Assembly: GCA_001775395.1 (NCBI GenBank)
Contig: MEWP01000008.1
Location: 1-41,606, forward strand
Direction: 5' to 3'
DNA length: 41,606 nt
Source of the DNA: a candidate division Zixibacteria bacterium RBG_16_53_22
GTDB lineage: Bacteria; Zixibacteria; MSB-5A5; UBA10806
Position 1 is the stretch's first letter. Every line of letters begins with the position of its first letter. The notes under the pieces were generated by a model. It was not told the DNA's origin and ran no database searches. It was given only the letters and a program-made list of their open reading frames with translations. The position numbers were made by a program, and so were the translations under genes. Positions 34,846 through 41,606 of the stretch are shown piece by piece.

Positions 34846-34857
34846 ATGATCGAAAGG

Positions 34858-34999
34858 GTCATCGCGAGCGACCCATTTGGGGAGCCCAGACGGGTCCAAC
34901 GGACCCGGCGGGTCCGTCTGGACGTGGCGATCGCATTGCATTCAACCGACTTTTGGAAATGCGTGAGATTGCCACGGCTCAAATGGGCCCCGCAATGAC
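34858..34999. repeat. Compound inverted element with GTCATtGCG ends and an inner nested hairpin
   Basis: GTCATCGCG (34858-34866) and CGCAATGAC (34991-34999) are inverted with 8 of 9 matches. Each end unit goes on with CCCATTTG, then AGCC and GTGGCxATC. The left unit has a 35-base insertion between those two parts: CCAGACGG (34886-34893) pairs with CCGTCTGG (34914-34921), and inside it GGGTCC pairs with GGACCC. It fills most of the 34839-35064 intergenic space. Confidence 0.6.
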
Positions 35000-35064
35000 T
35001 GAGTGCCAGCAGGCATGTCCCGCCTTTTCTATTGACTAACATCGCATTATGAGATTAATTCGCA

Positions 35065-35643
35065 ATGAAAGTTATGGTGGTTTGCCCACTTTTGGGAGAA
35101 AGAATCGAATTGCGCAAAGGAAATTTCAAACAACTCAAGAACAAGCTCGGCAAGATCAAATTGTTGATTTTCGATGTCGACGGTGTCCTGACAGACAATA
35201 CGGTATGGATGGGGGCTGACGGCGCCGAGCTCAAACGCTTCAATGTCGCCGACGGCATGGGGGTCTATATCGCCCGCCGGGCCGGAATCCCGACGGCATT
35301 CATCTCCGGGCGGCCCTCGGTGGCGACTATCGCGCGGGTCAACGAGCTGGGAATCGAGGATTTTTTCCAGGAGCGCGGCCCCAAACGTGTCCCGTTTGAA
35401 AAGCTTCTGGGAAAATACAAGCTCACCGGCGAACAGGTGGCGTTCATGGGAGATGACGTTATCGACGTGCCGCTCATGAAACTGGCCGGAATATCGGCGA
35501 CTGTTCCGCACGCGCCGGCCTATATCAGGAAATACGCTGATATCGTGACCACGCACGAGGCCGGCATGGGCGCCGCCCGAGAGCTGGTCGATCTGGTCAT
35601 TCAAGCGAAAGGATTCGACCCTGTCGATCTCACTTATAAATAA
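35065..35643 (+). CDS. kdsC: 3-deoxy-D-manno-octulosonate 8-phosphate phosphatase KdsC
   Basis: The 192-residue HAD enzyme has LLIFDVDGVLTDN (34-45) with nucleophile Asp37 and Asp39, ISGRPS as motif II, KxxP-type KRVPFEKLL, and FMGDDVIDVPLM as motif IV. The lack of a cap domain and the DGVLTDN...GAELKRFNVADGMG run are typical of KdsC. It makes free KDO for LPS inner core. The first about 30 residues are longer than usual and the ATG has no clear binding site, so a later start (for example TTG 35110) is possible. kdsD overlaps its end. Confidence 0.92.
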   Translation: MKVMVVCPLLGERIELRKGNFKQLKNKLGKIKLLIFDVDGVLTDNTVWMGADGAELKRFNVADGMGVYIARRAGIPTAFISGRPSVATIARVNELGIEDFFQERGPKRVPFEKLLGKYKLTGEQVAFMGDDVIDVPLMKLAGISATVPHAPAYIRKYADIVTTHEAGMGAARELVDLVIQAKGFDPVDLTYK

Positions 35644-36586
35644 AGCCCGCGAGGTAGTCCTCAAAGAGGCCGAGGCCGTGCGTTCCATGGCCGACCGCCT
35701 CGATTCCAATTTCGAGAAGGCGGTCGATCTGCTATACAACTTGAAAGGCCGCGCCATCATATCCGGGATCGGCAAATCGGGCCAGATCGCCAGGAAGATT
35801 GCCGCCACGCTGTCCTCGACCGGCACGCCGGCCTTCTTCATCCACCCCACCGAGGGGATTCATGGCGATATCGGGATGGTGCTTTCCGGCGATGTTGCCA
35901 TTGTCATCAGTAAATCGGGTGACACCGAGGAAGTCATCAAGCTCCTGCCGATTTTCAAACGGCTCGAGGTTCCGATTATCGCGATCACAGGAGACACCAA
36001 TTCGCCGCTGGCCGAGGAGTCAGATGTCGTTCTCGACGCCTCTGTTGACTGCGAAGCCTGCCCGCTCGATCTGATACCGACATCATCCACCACGGCGGCG
36101 CTTGTCATGGGGGATGCCCTGGCGGTGGTTCTTCTCGAAATGCGCGGTTTCACCACCGACGATTTCTCATTCATCCATCCCGGTGGGGCGCTGGGCCGCA
36201 AGCTGGTCAAGGTCGGCGAGTTGATGCATACCGGCGCCGAGCTCCCGATCGTGCGGCATGATGCCGCTTTCAGAGATATGGTGCTGGAAATGACCTCGAA
36301 ACGATTCGGCTTGACGTTCGTAGTGGATGATAAGGGAAAAATGATCGGCATCTTTACCGATGGTGACCTTCGCCGTACGGTCGAAAGCCACGTCAATCCG
36401 ATGAACCTGACCGCCGGGCAAATCGCCACGCCAAATCCCAAGCGGATATCAGCCCACGAATTGGCGGCCACGGCGGTGGCTATCATGGAGGATTACAAAA
36501 TCACCAGCCTGGTTATCACCGATGATGAGAATAGGCCGGCCGGCCTGATCCACTTGCACGACCTGTTGAGGGCCAAGGTGGTCTGA
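35621..36586 (+). CDS. kdsD: D-arabinose 5-phosphate isomerase KdsD, probable CTG start
   Basis: SIS domain (GIGKSGQIARKIAATLSSTGTPAF) and two CBS domains (MHTGAELPIV and IFTDGDLRRTV regions) mark KdsD, which turns ribulose 5-phosphate into arabinose 5-phosphate for KDO. The first standard start is GTG 35678, but the frame is open upstream. The residues encoded there, KAREVVLKEAEAV, match the N-terminal helix of known KdsD (E. coli GKEVLAIERECL). AAAGGA at 35608-35613 lies 7 bases before CTG 35621, giving a normal length of about 321 residues. I therefore place the start at CTG 35621, overlapping kdsC; the codon itself is inferred. Confidence 0.9.
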   Translation: MSISLINKAREVVLKEAEAVRSMADRLDSNFEKAVDLLYNLKGRAIISGIGKSGQIARKIAATLSSTGTPAFFIHPTEGIHGDIGMVLSGDVAIVISKSGDTEEVIKLLPIFKRLEVPIIAITGDTNSPLAEESDVVLDASVDCEACPLDLIPTSSTTAALVMGDALAVVLLEMRGFTTDDFSFIHPGGALGRKLVKVGELMHTGAELPIVRHDAAFRDMVLEMTSKRFGLTFVVDDKGKMIGIFTDGDLRRTVESHVNPMNLTAGQIATPNPKRISAHELAATAVAIMEDYKITSLVITDDENRPAGLIHLHDLLRAKVV

Positions 36587-37566
36587 TGTCATCGGGCAGG
36601 AAAATCAAGAACGATATTATCTATGGCCTGCTAAGGGGCGTCATGTCTATTATCGAGTCCCTGCCGCGTGATATGGCTCTTAAGTTCGCGGGTGTGCTTG
36701 GCGAGATGGCGGCTATTTTCGATTCGAAAGAACGCCACCTGGCCGAGAATAATCTCCGCCGCGCCTACGGCAACGCTTGGGACGATGAGAAAATCGAAAT
36801 GGTGGCCCGCGAGTGTTTCGCGCAGCTCGCCCGTAACGCCGCTGATGTTATCCGCTCACAGCAGTGGGACGAGTCCGAGCTGGCTGACATGGTCCGGGAA
36901 GTGGTCGGTTTTGAACATTTCGAGACCGCCTATGCCAGGGGGCGCGGAGTCGTTGGTGTCACCGGCCATATCGGTAATTTCGAGCTATTGGCGGCCTGGT
37001 TTTCGTCGGTCAAGAGAGTTCGGCTCTCGGTAATCGGAAGGAAGTTGTATGACGAGAGACTCGATGAACTTGTTATTGAACATCGTGAACGCTGGGGCAT
37101 GGAGAATATTCCAAGCGATTCGCCGAAGCGGGTCCTCGAGGCTCTTCGCAACGGGCGGATGCTGGGCGTGCTGATGGACCTTGATTCCTCGCGTGTGGCG
37201 GGGTATTTCGTGCCATTCTTCGGACATCCGGCCAAAACCGCCGCCGGGGCGATCGCAATTGGCCGCCGAACTGGCAGCCCGGTCGTGCCGATGGCGCTTT
37301 TCCGTCGCCCAGACGATTATTACAAAATCGTGGTGCTGCCTGCATTCGATATCCCCTGCACCGATAATAAAGAGGAGGATATTATTATGGCGCTCGCGCA
37401 ATGCAACCGGGCATTGGAGGAACTCATCAATATCGATCCGACACAGTGGGCCTGGATACACAACCGCTGGAAAAGCAAACCGGCTTCGGGGTCGGATAAT
37501 AAAGGCGGCTTGCCGGTCGCCGACCCGGCCGCCGATGGGGAGGAGTTCGGCTTATCAAACGCTTAA
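36586..37566 (+). CDS. lpxL: Lipid A acyltransferase, LpxL/HtrB family
   Basis: The 326-residue protein has the HX4E catalytic motif His128-Glu133 in TGHIGNFE, then GVLMDLDSSRVAGYFVPFFGHPA, a GSPVVPMALFR strand and WAWIHNRWKSKP, all usual for lysophospholipid acyltransferases of LpxL/LpxM type. It adds a secondary acyl chain to KDO-lipid A at the inner membrane. The N-terminal part is only weakly hydrophobic. The TGATG junction with kdsD suggests coupling. A polar tail of about 28 residues follows the conserved end. Confidence 0.9.
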   Translation: MSSGRKIKNDIIYGLLRGVMSIIESLPRDMALKFAGVLGEMAAIFDSKERHLAENNLRRAYGNAWDDEKIEMVARECFAQLARNAADVIRSQQWDESELADMVREVVGFEHFETAYARGRGVVGVTGHIGNFELLAAWFSSVKRVRLSVIGRKLYDERLDELVIEHRERWGMENIPSDSPKRVLEALRNGRMLGVLMDLDSSRVAGYFVPFFGHPAKTAAGAIAIGRRTGSPVVPMALFRRPDDYYKIVVLPAFDIPCTDNKEEDIIMALAQCNRALEELINIDPTQWAWIHNRWKSKPASGSDNKGGLPVADPAADGEEFGLSNA

Positions 37567-38135
37567 TCTGCATAATGTCTGTTCTGGCGTTTACCGCCTG
37601 CGAGCAGACACCCAAGCCGACACCGCAGCAGGCCGCAGGCAAAATGCCGGATTCGATTCTCGAGCACGCGACCATAGTCATGACCTCGGCCGGGCTAAAA
37701 AAAGCCGTCATGCTGGCAGACACCCTGTACATTTTCGAAAAGGAAGATTCATCGACCGCGATTGCCGTCAAGGTCGATTTTTATAACGATGCCGGCCAAT
37801 TCCAGTCGACTCTGACTGCCAATCGCGGCCTGGTCCGCCAGAAACGCGAGACATTTACTGTCTGGGGCGATGTGGTCGTGGCCAACGACACCTCGCGTTT
37901 GGAGACGCAATCGCTCGACTGGGATGCCAAACGGGGCCTAATCGCCACCAGTGATTTCGTGGAATTCCAACGTCGTGATGACATTCTCACCGGTTACGGC
38001 ATGGAGGCCGACAGCAGACTCGAGAATGTGCGTATCCTGCGCGATGTCAAAGGCCGTATCAGCGATATCCCGCAATCTGAGGAAGCAATAGACAGCCTTG
38101 ACTCGCCTCGAAAAGAAAGCCAGGTTCCGGAATGA
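37554..38135 (+). CDS. lptC: LPS export periplasmic protein LptC, start uncertain
   Basis: The protein has the LptC/OstA-like beta pattern ([54 protein letters not shown]), which bridges LPS from LptBFG towards LptA/LptD. The first standard start, ATG 37575, leaves only MSVLAFTAC, too short for a lipoprotein signal. The open frame upstream reads [16 protein letters not shown], a good lipoprotein signal with Cys as lipid site, and GGAGGAG (37539-37545) ends 8 bases before the ATC at 37554. So a non-standard start at 37554 or 37551 is likely. Known LptC is usually held by a membrane span; a lipid-anchored form is an inference. It overlaps lpxL and lptB. Confidence 0.8.
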   Translation: MKRLICIMSVLAFTACEQTPKPTPQQAAGKMPDSILEHATIVMTSAGLKKAVMLADTLYIFEKEDSSTAIAVKVDFYNDAGQFQSTLTANRGLVRQKRETFTVWGDVVVANDTSRLETQSLDWDAKRGLIATSDFVEFQRRDDILTGYGMEADSRLENVRILRDVKGRISDIPQSEEAIDSLDSPRKESQVPE

Positions 38136-38914
38136 CCGATACCGGCCAGCCCAACGCCCTCAGGGAATCGCCCGCTCAGCCAACCCCGAAATCGAATCTT
38201 CGCTCGGAGAACCTGCTTAAAATCTACAAGCGACGCCGCGTGGTCAACGGTATCTCAATTGAAGTTAACTCCGGTGAGATCGTGGGGCTGCTGGGCCCCA
38301 ACGGGGCCGGCAAAACGACCACATTCTACATGATCATCGGCCTGATTCGCCCCAACAGCGGCAAGATTTTCATGGATGATCACAACCTGACCCGTCTTCC
38401 AATGTACAAACGCGCTCGACGGGGTATCGGCTACCTGCCGCAGGAACCATCCATTTTCCGCAAGCTCAATGTCGAACAGAATATTATGGCCATTTTGGAG
38501 ACGCTTCCCTTTTCTCGGAAAGAACGCAAGGAGCGCCTGGAGAAGCTACTCGAGGATCTCGATATCAAGCACCTGCGCAAATCGATGGCTTATAATCTCT
38601 CGGGTGGTGAGCGCCGGCGAGTCGAGATCGCGCGCGCCCTCGTAACCCAGCCCAAATTCATCCTGCTCGATGAGCCATTCTCGGGGATCGACCCGATCAC
38701 GGTCGAGGAGATTCAGCGCATCATAGCCCGCTTGCGCGAAAACGGCCTGGGCATCCTCATTACCGACCACAACGTGCGCGAGACCCTCTCGGTGACCGAC
38801 CGCGCTTATATCATTTTCGAGGGCACGATATTGAAATCGGGATCATCCCAATTTCTGGCCGATGACCCCGAAGCCCGCAAGATCTACCTTGGCGAGAAAT
38901 TTCGGCTAAATTAG
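38132..38914 (+). CDS. lptB: LPS export ABC transporter ATPase LptB
   Basis: Walker A GPNGAGKT (55-62), [14 protein letters not shown] (101-114) as the Q-loop region, signature LSGGE (156-160), Walker B LLDEP (178-182) and switch His213. The [15 protein letters not shown] and [18 protein letters not shown] segments are specific to LptB. It powers LPS extraction with LptF and LptG, which are not in the window. An extra, polar N-terminus of about 25 residues precedes the usual start. It overlaps lptC by 4 bases. lptA, usually found between the two, is missing. Confidence 0.94.
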   Translation: MTDTGQPNALRESPAQPTPKSNLRSENLLKIYKRRRVVNGISIEVNSGEIVGLLGPNGAGKTTTFYMIIGLIRPNSGKIFMDDHNLTRLPMYKRARRGIGYLPQEPSIFRKLNVEQNIMAILETLPFSRKERKERLEKLLEDLDIKHLRKSMAYNLSGGERRRVEIARALVTQPKFILLDEPFSGIDPITVEEIQRIIARLRENGLGILITDHNVRETLSVTDRAYIIFEGTILKSGSSQFLADDPEARKIYLGEKFRLN

Positions 38915-38928
38915 CGAATCCCGTGCCG

Positions 38929-38956
38929 GTGCAGTCGGGTGGCAACCCGACTGCAC
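38929..38956. repeat. Perfect 12-bp hairpin GTGCAGTCGGGT / ACCCGACTGCAC
   Basis: The arms are 38929-38940 and 38945-38956 with loop GGCA. The GTCGGGT core is shared with the RAYT REPs. No T-run follows. Confidence 0.65.
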
Positions 38957-38972
38957 ATTAACAGCTTAGTAG

Positions 38973-38994
38973 GTCAGGTGCCCCGGCACCTGAC
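38973..38994. repeat. Palindrome GTCAGGTGCC-CC-GGCACCTGAC
   Basis: Perfect 10-bp arms and a 2-base gap. The outer GTCAGGT is shared with the palindrome at 3415-3438. Confidence 0.65.
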
Positions 38995-39030
38995 GCTCTT
39001 AATTTAATAATTAGCTGACAACTCAAAAGA

Positions 39031-39053
39031 GTCGAAACCACGGGGGTTTCGAC
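39031..39053. repeat. Hairpin GTCGAAACC / GGTTTCGAC
   Basis: The 9-bp arms are 39031-39039 and 39045-39053 with loop ACGGG. Confidence 0.55.
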
Positions 39054-39086
39054 CTAAGGCGGCGTCTGGAACACTTTCCTGGCGCC

Positions 39087-39107
39087 TGAGGATCTGACGT
39101 CACCTGG
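39087..39107. repeat. Degenerate copy of the 3425-3445 element
   Basis: It matches 18 of 21 bases of 3425-3445; all three differences are C in that copy and T in this one. Confidence 0.5.
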
Positions 39108-39133
39108 GATTGGCGTGTGATTGGCCAGCAAGC

Positions 39134-39176
39134 GTGTCGGGTCACGTCCGGCTGCTACCGGACTACGACCCGACAC
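39134..39176. repeat. Nested double hairpin GTGTCGGGTC / GACCCGACAC with inner GTCCGG / CCGGAC
   Basis: The outer 10-bp arms are 39134-39143 and 39167-39176; the inner 6-bp arms are 39146-39151 and 39158-39163. Confidence 0.65.
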
Positions 39177-39279
39177 AACGAGGGCAGGTTAGTGATAACA
39201 GCAATAGGCATTTGTGTGAAAATTCCGGGGAAACTCCGCAAATTGTTTTCCCTTTACACTGCCCCCCCGGAATCATAAA

Positions 39280-40479
39280 ATGCATGCGATGCGAGCGTGC
39301 GTTCTCATATTGGATTCCTGCGGTGTGGGGGAGATGCCCGATGCCGTCGACTATGGCGATATCGGGGCCAACACCCTTCGCAATATCGGCCTGGCGCTTG
39401 CCCGCCATCCATCTGGAGGGCTGTCGAAGGGCCTGGAGCTTTCCAGCATGGCCGGCCTGGGGCTGGGCAACATCGTCGATATCCCCGGCACGCCGCCGTC
39501 CAAAAAGCCCAAAATGTCATTCGGCAAAGCGGCCCAGCTTTCAGCCGGCAAGGATTCGACGGTCGGCCATTGGGAGCATTTCGGTATCATTACCAAAAGG
39601 CCTTTTCCCACCTACCCGAACGGTTTCCCGCCGGAGATCATCGCGGATTTCGAGCATCGCACGGGCCGCAAGGCGATCGGCAATAAGCCCGCCTCGGGCA
39701 CCGAGATCATCAAGGAGCTCGGCGAGACGCATATGAAGACCGGGGCGCTGATTGTCTACACCTCGGCCGATTCGGTTTTCCAGGTGGCGGCGCATCGCCA
39801 GATCGTCTCGATCGACGAGCTCTACCGTTGCTGCCGCATCGCCCGCGAGATCATGACCGGCGAGCATGGCGTTTCGCGAGTTATCGCCCGGCCGTTCGAT
39901 GGCGCGCCCGGGCAGTTCTATCGCACCGAGGAACGTCACGATTTCTCGCTGGCGCCGCCCTCGAAAACCGGCCTCGATATTCTCAAAGATGCCGGCTGCG
40001 ATGTTATCGGGATCGGCAAGATTTACGACCTGTTCGCCGGTTCAGGAATCACGCAGACCCACCCGAGCAAATCAAACGCCGATGGTATCGACAAATTGAT
40101 CGAAGTTCTGAGTTCCAATTTCAACGGCCTGGTGTATATTAACCTCGTGGATTTCGATATGCTCTGGGGCCATCGGAACGATCATATAGGCTTTGCCAAA
40201 GGCCTACGTTTTTTCGACAGCAGGCTTGACCGGATAACGGGTAAGCTTCGCGACGGCGACCTCTTCATCATCTCGGCCGACCACGGCTGCGACCCGACTA
40301 CGCCATCGACGGACCACTCGCGCGAATATGTCCCGATACTGGCCGGCATTTATCCGTTCAATAAGCGGGGCGCGTTGCTGGGAACCAGACAATCATTTGC
40401 CGATATCGGGGCGACAGTTCTCGAATTATTTGGGTTGACGCAGCCGGTTGGCGAAAGTTTCTTGCAGGAATTGAAATGA
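39280..40479 (+). CDS. deoB: Phosphopentomutase DeoB
   Basis: The 399-residue alkaline-phosphatase-fold enzyme starts with VLILDSCGVGEMPDA (8-22) holding a metal-binding Asp12. GKDSTVGHWEHFG (90-102) has the Thr94 that takes the phosphate, and DHGCDPTTPSTDHSREYVP lies near the end, with metal ligands. It interconverts (deoxy)ribose 1-phosphate and 5-phosphate, so it feeds deoxyribose 5-phosphate to DeoC, encoded three genes on. A second ATG at 39289 is an equally good start (MRACVLIL). The stop overlaps cdd. Confidence 0.94.
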   Translation: MHAMRACVLILDSCGVGEMPDAVDYGDIGANTLRNIGLALARHPSGGLSKGLELSSMAGLGLGNIVDIPGTPPSKKPKMSFGKAAQLSAGKDSTVGHWEHFGIITKRPFPTYPNGFPPEIIADFEHRTGRKAIGNKPASGTEIIKELGETHMKTGALIVYTSADSVFQVAAHRQIVSIDELYRCCRIAREIMTGEHGVSRVIARPFDGAPGQFYRTEERHDFSLAPPSKTGLDILKDAGCDVIGIGKIYDLFAGSGITQTHPSKSNADGIDKLIEVLSSNFNGLVYINLVDFDMLWGHRNDHIGFAKGLRFFDSRLDRITGKLRDGDLFIISADHGCDPTTPSTDHSREYVPILAGIYPFNKRGALLGTRQSFADIGATVLELFGLTQPVGESFLQELK

Positions 40480-40862
40480 TAGATTGGGAAAAACTGATCT
40501 CGGCTGCCAGAGCGGTCCGCGAGAATGCCTATGCAAGATTTTCCAACTTCAAAGTCGGCGCCGCAATTTTATCGGCTGACGGCCGTGTCTTCACAGGATG
40601 TAACGTCGAAAATTCATCGTATGGCCTGACCATCTGCGCCGAGCGGGCCGCGCTTTTCAAAGCCGTCTCCGAGGGCGCGAAAGATATTATCGCGCTGGCC
40701 TTGTTCACCGATTCCGCGCCGCCGGCCCGCCCATGCGGCGCCTGCCGCCAGGTCCTTTTCGAATTCAATCCCGACCTGGAGATCGTGTCGGCCAATTTGA
40801 GCGGGAATGTGGATAAATTCAAATTATCGGATATATTCCCCGAGGGATTCAGGCTCGTATGA
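40476..40862 (+). CDS. cdd: Cytidine deaminase
   Basis: The 128-residue, homotetrameric-type enzyme has CNVENSSYGLTICAERAA with zinc ligand Cys54 and catalytic Glu56, and PCGACRQ with zinc ligands Cys87 and Cys90. It deaminates cytidine and deoxycytidine to uridine and deoxyuridine, the entry to pyrimidine nucleoside breakdown. It overlaps deoB before and the microcompartment gene after by 4 bases each (ATGA), so all belong to one operon. Confidence 0.94.
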   Translation: MIDWEKLISAARAVRENAYARFSNFKVGAAILSADGRVFTGCNVENSSYGLTICAERAALFKAVSEGAKDIIALALFTDSAPPARPCGACRQVLFEFNPDLEIVSANLSGNVDKFKLSDIFPEGFRLV

Positions 40863-41122
40863 ACCTGGGACGTGTGATCGGCTGCCTGTGGGCATCGGCC
40901 AAGCACGAATCTCTTTCCGGAGGCAAGCTCCTGATTGTATCTATCCTGGATAACAAGGGCAACACTACGGGGGCATATGAGGTTGCCTACGACACGGTCG
41001 ACGCGGGAATAAATGATACTGTCATTACAGTCAGGGGATCATCGTCCAAAATGACATCGCAGACGGAGAGCGCCACCATTGATTGCGCTATCGTGGGAGT
41101 TGTTGATCATGTCGAAAGATGA
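40859..41122 (+). CDS. EutN/CcmL family bacterial microcompartment vertex protein
   Basis: The 87-residue protein has the full family pattern: [56 protein letters not shown] and a closing DCAIVGVVD. Members form pentamers that cap the twelve vertices of a protein shell such as the Eut, Pdu or carboxysome shell. The hexameric BMC-domain shell genes are not in the window and would be expected to the right. The gene sits between cdd and deoC with 4- and 14-base overlaps, which ties the shell to deoxynucleoside breakdown. Confidence 0.92.
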   Translation: MNLGRVIGCLWASAKHESLSGGKLLIVSILDNKGNTTGAYEVAYDTVDAGINDTVITVRGSSSKMTSQTESATIDCAIVGVVDHVER

Positions 41123-41606
41123 ATTGATCGAGAAAATTGTGAATGAGGTATTGGCCGGGCGTCAGGCGCTCTCGGGAAGGAATGATGATAGCGACGACGA
41201 CTGCGGTCGCTGCGACGGATGCGGGCACTGCGTTTCCGAGCGCCCCGAGGCGGTAGCCCGTATCGCCAACGCCGGCGCCGGGCGGCTGACCTCGACAATC
41301 GGCGTGGGCAAGAATATCGACGCGGCCATTGCGGCCATGATAGATCATACCATACTGAAACCCAACGCCACCGCGCGCGAGATCGAACAACTCTGCGGCG
41401 AGGCGCTTGAATTCGGTTTCTACTCGGTCTGTATCAACCCGACCCACATCGCCCGCTGTCGCTCAATACTGGCCGGCTCGCAGGTCAAAGTCTGCACCGT
41501 GGTCGGATTTCCCCTGGGAGCCAACAGCACGACCGTGAAATCTTACGAGGCCAAAAATGCCGAGGCGATGGGGGCCGATGAGATCGATATGGTCATCAAT
41601 ATCGGA
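41109..41606 (+). CDS. deoC: Deoxyribose-phosphate aldolase with N-terminal extension, 3' end outside window
   Basis: The frame runs from ATG 41109, inside the vertex gene, to the right edge (166 codons). From about residue 76 it is Deo[39 protein letters not shown] and [10 protein letters not shown], with the catalytic lysine beyond the edge. DeoC splits deoxyribose 5-phosphate into acetaldehyde and glyceraldehyde 3-phosphate. Before it lies an extra 75 residues: an amphipathic helix [17 protein letters not shown] like microcompartment encapsulation peptides, an acidic linker, then [10 protein letters not shown] (Cys32, 35, 38, 41), and a short link. A four-cysteine motif is not usual in DeoC and could bind a metal or an Fe-S cluster. 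Confidence 0.92.
   Translation, partial: MSKDELIEKIVNEVLAGRQALSGRNDDSDDDCGRCDGCGHCVSERPEAVARIANAGAGRLTSTIGVGKNIDAAIAAMIDHTILKPNATAREIEQLCGEALEFGFYSVCINPTHIARCRSILAGSQVKVCTVVGFPLGANSTTVKSYEAKNAEAMGADEIDMVINIG

Larger units (their letters stand above)
38915..39279. other. Intergenic region with a cluster of palindromes between lptB and deoB
   Basis: These 365 bases contain no supported gene, but four palindromes and a fifth, degenerate element, listed separately, cover about a third of the length. None has a following T-run, so they are not plain terminators. No convincing promoter for deoB was found. Confidence 0.6.

Noticed and set aside
38929-38994. Terminator after lptB
   Set aside because: The stems are strong but no T-run follows either of them; they were listed as repeats instead.
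39110-39736. 208-codon plus-strand frame overlapping deoB
   Set aside because: It begins in the palindrome region and runs through deoB in another frame, with arginine/proline-rich low-complexity sequence.

Overview
The window looks like a chromosomal segment of a Gram-negative, LPS-making bacterium of the FCB superphylum, most likely a Candidatus Zixibacteria genome. Three sequence traits point there. Several large secreted beta-propeller proteins end in paired dockerin-like EF-hand motifs closed by a CPSCPP tail. A Por/T9SS-type C-terminal sorting tail and a GldA/GldFG/DUF4340 gene set lie nearby. Coding is dense, with many ATGA stop/start overlaps. The lineage is inferred from protein style, not from a marker gene search. 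No tRNA, rRNA or CRISPR was seen.

Left part (1-12020). A plus-strand operon holds a truncated periplasmic ligand-binding protein, larE and three small unknown genes. It is followed by a minus-strand PLP enzyme of Cys/Met metabolism with a terminator, a decayed T9SS tail fragment, and a 14-repeat LVIVD propeller with a dockerin-like end. A plus-strand ABC operon follows: gldA-like, a fused gldF-gldG, and DUF4340, closed by a terminator.

Middle (12110-23529). All genes are on the minus strand: a lone methyltransferase, a very long LptD-like protein, two paralogous BNR (Asp-box) secreted proteins with dockerin-like ends, and a WD40-like secreted protein with a T9SS-type tail. The last three each have their own terminator, and the two BNR genes have recognisable promoters.

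Right part (23854-41606). All genes are on the plus strand: ftsK, then a REP-associated tyrosine transposase framed by inverted REP hairpins that split ftsK from lolA, then rimO, a membrane-anchored lytic transglycosylase, a secreted unknown, bamD, nadD, polA, coaE, and an LPS block kdsC-kdsD-lpxL-lptC-lptB. This block has no lptA; the LptD-like protein has an unusually long OstA-type N-terminus that may make up for it. Two genes in the block seem to start on non-standard codons placed behind good ribosome binding sites.

Right edge (39280-41606), the most interesting piece: deoB, cdd, a EutN/CcmL microcompartment vertex gene and the start of deoC overlap head to tail. The deoC product carries an extra N-terminus with an amphipathic helix like an encapsulation peptide and a C-x2-C-x2-C-x2-C motif. 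This suggests a bacterial microcompartment that breaks down deoxynucleosides and encloses the acetaldehyde made by DeoC. Only its first genes are in the window.

The intergenic spaces are rich in palindromes of a few related families: a CGAG-hairpin-CGAG REP, a GTCAGGT palindrome, an ATTGTAGGGGCGT palindrome and a GTCATtGCG element. Some may be mobilised by the RAYT enzyme.
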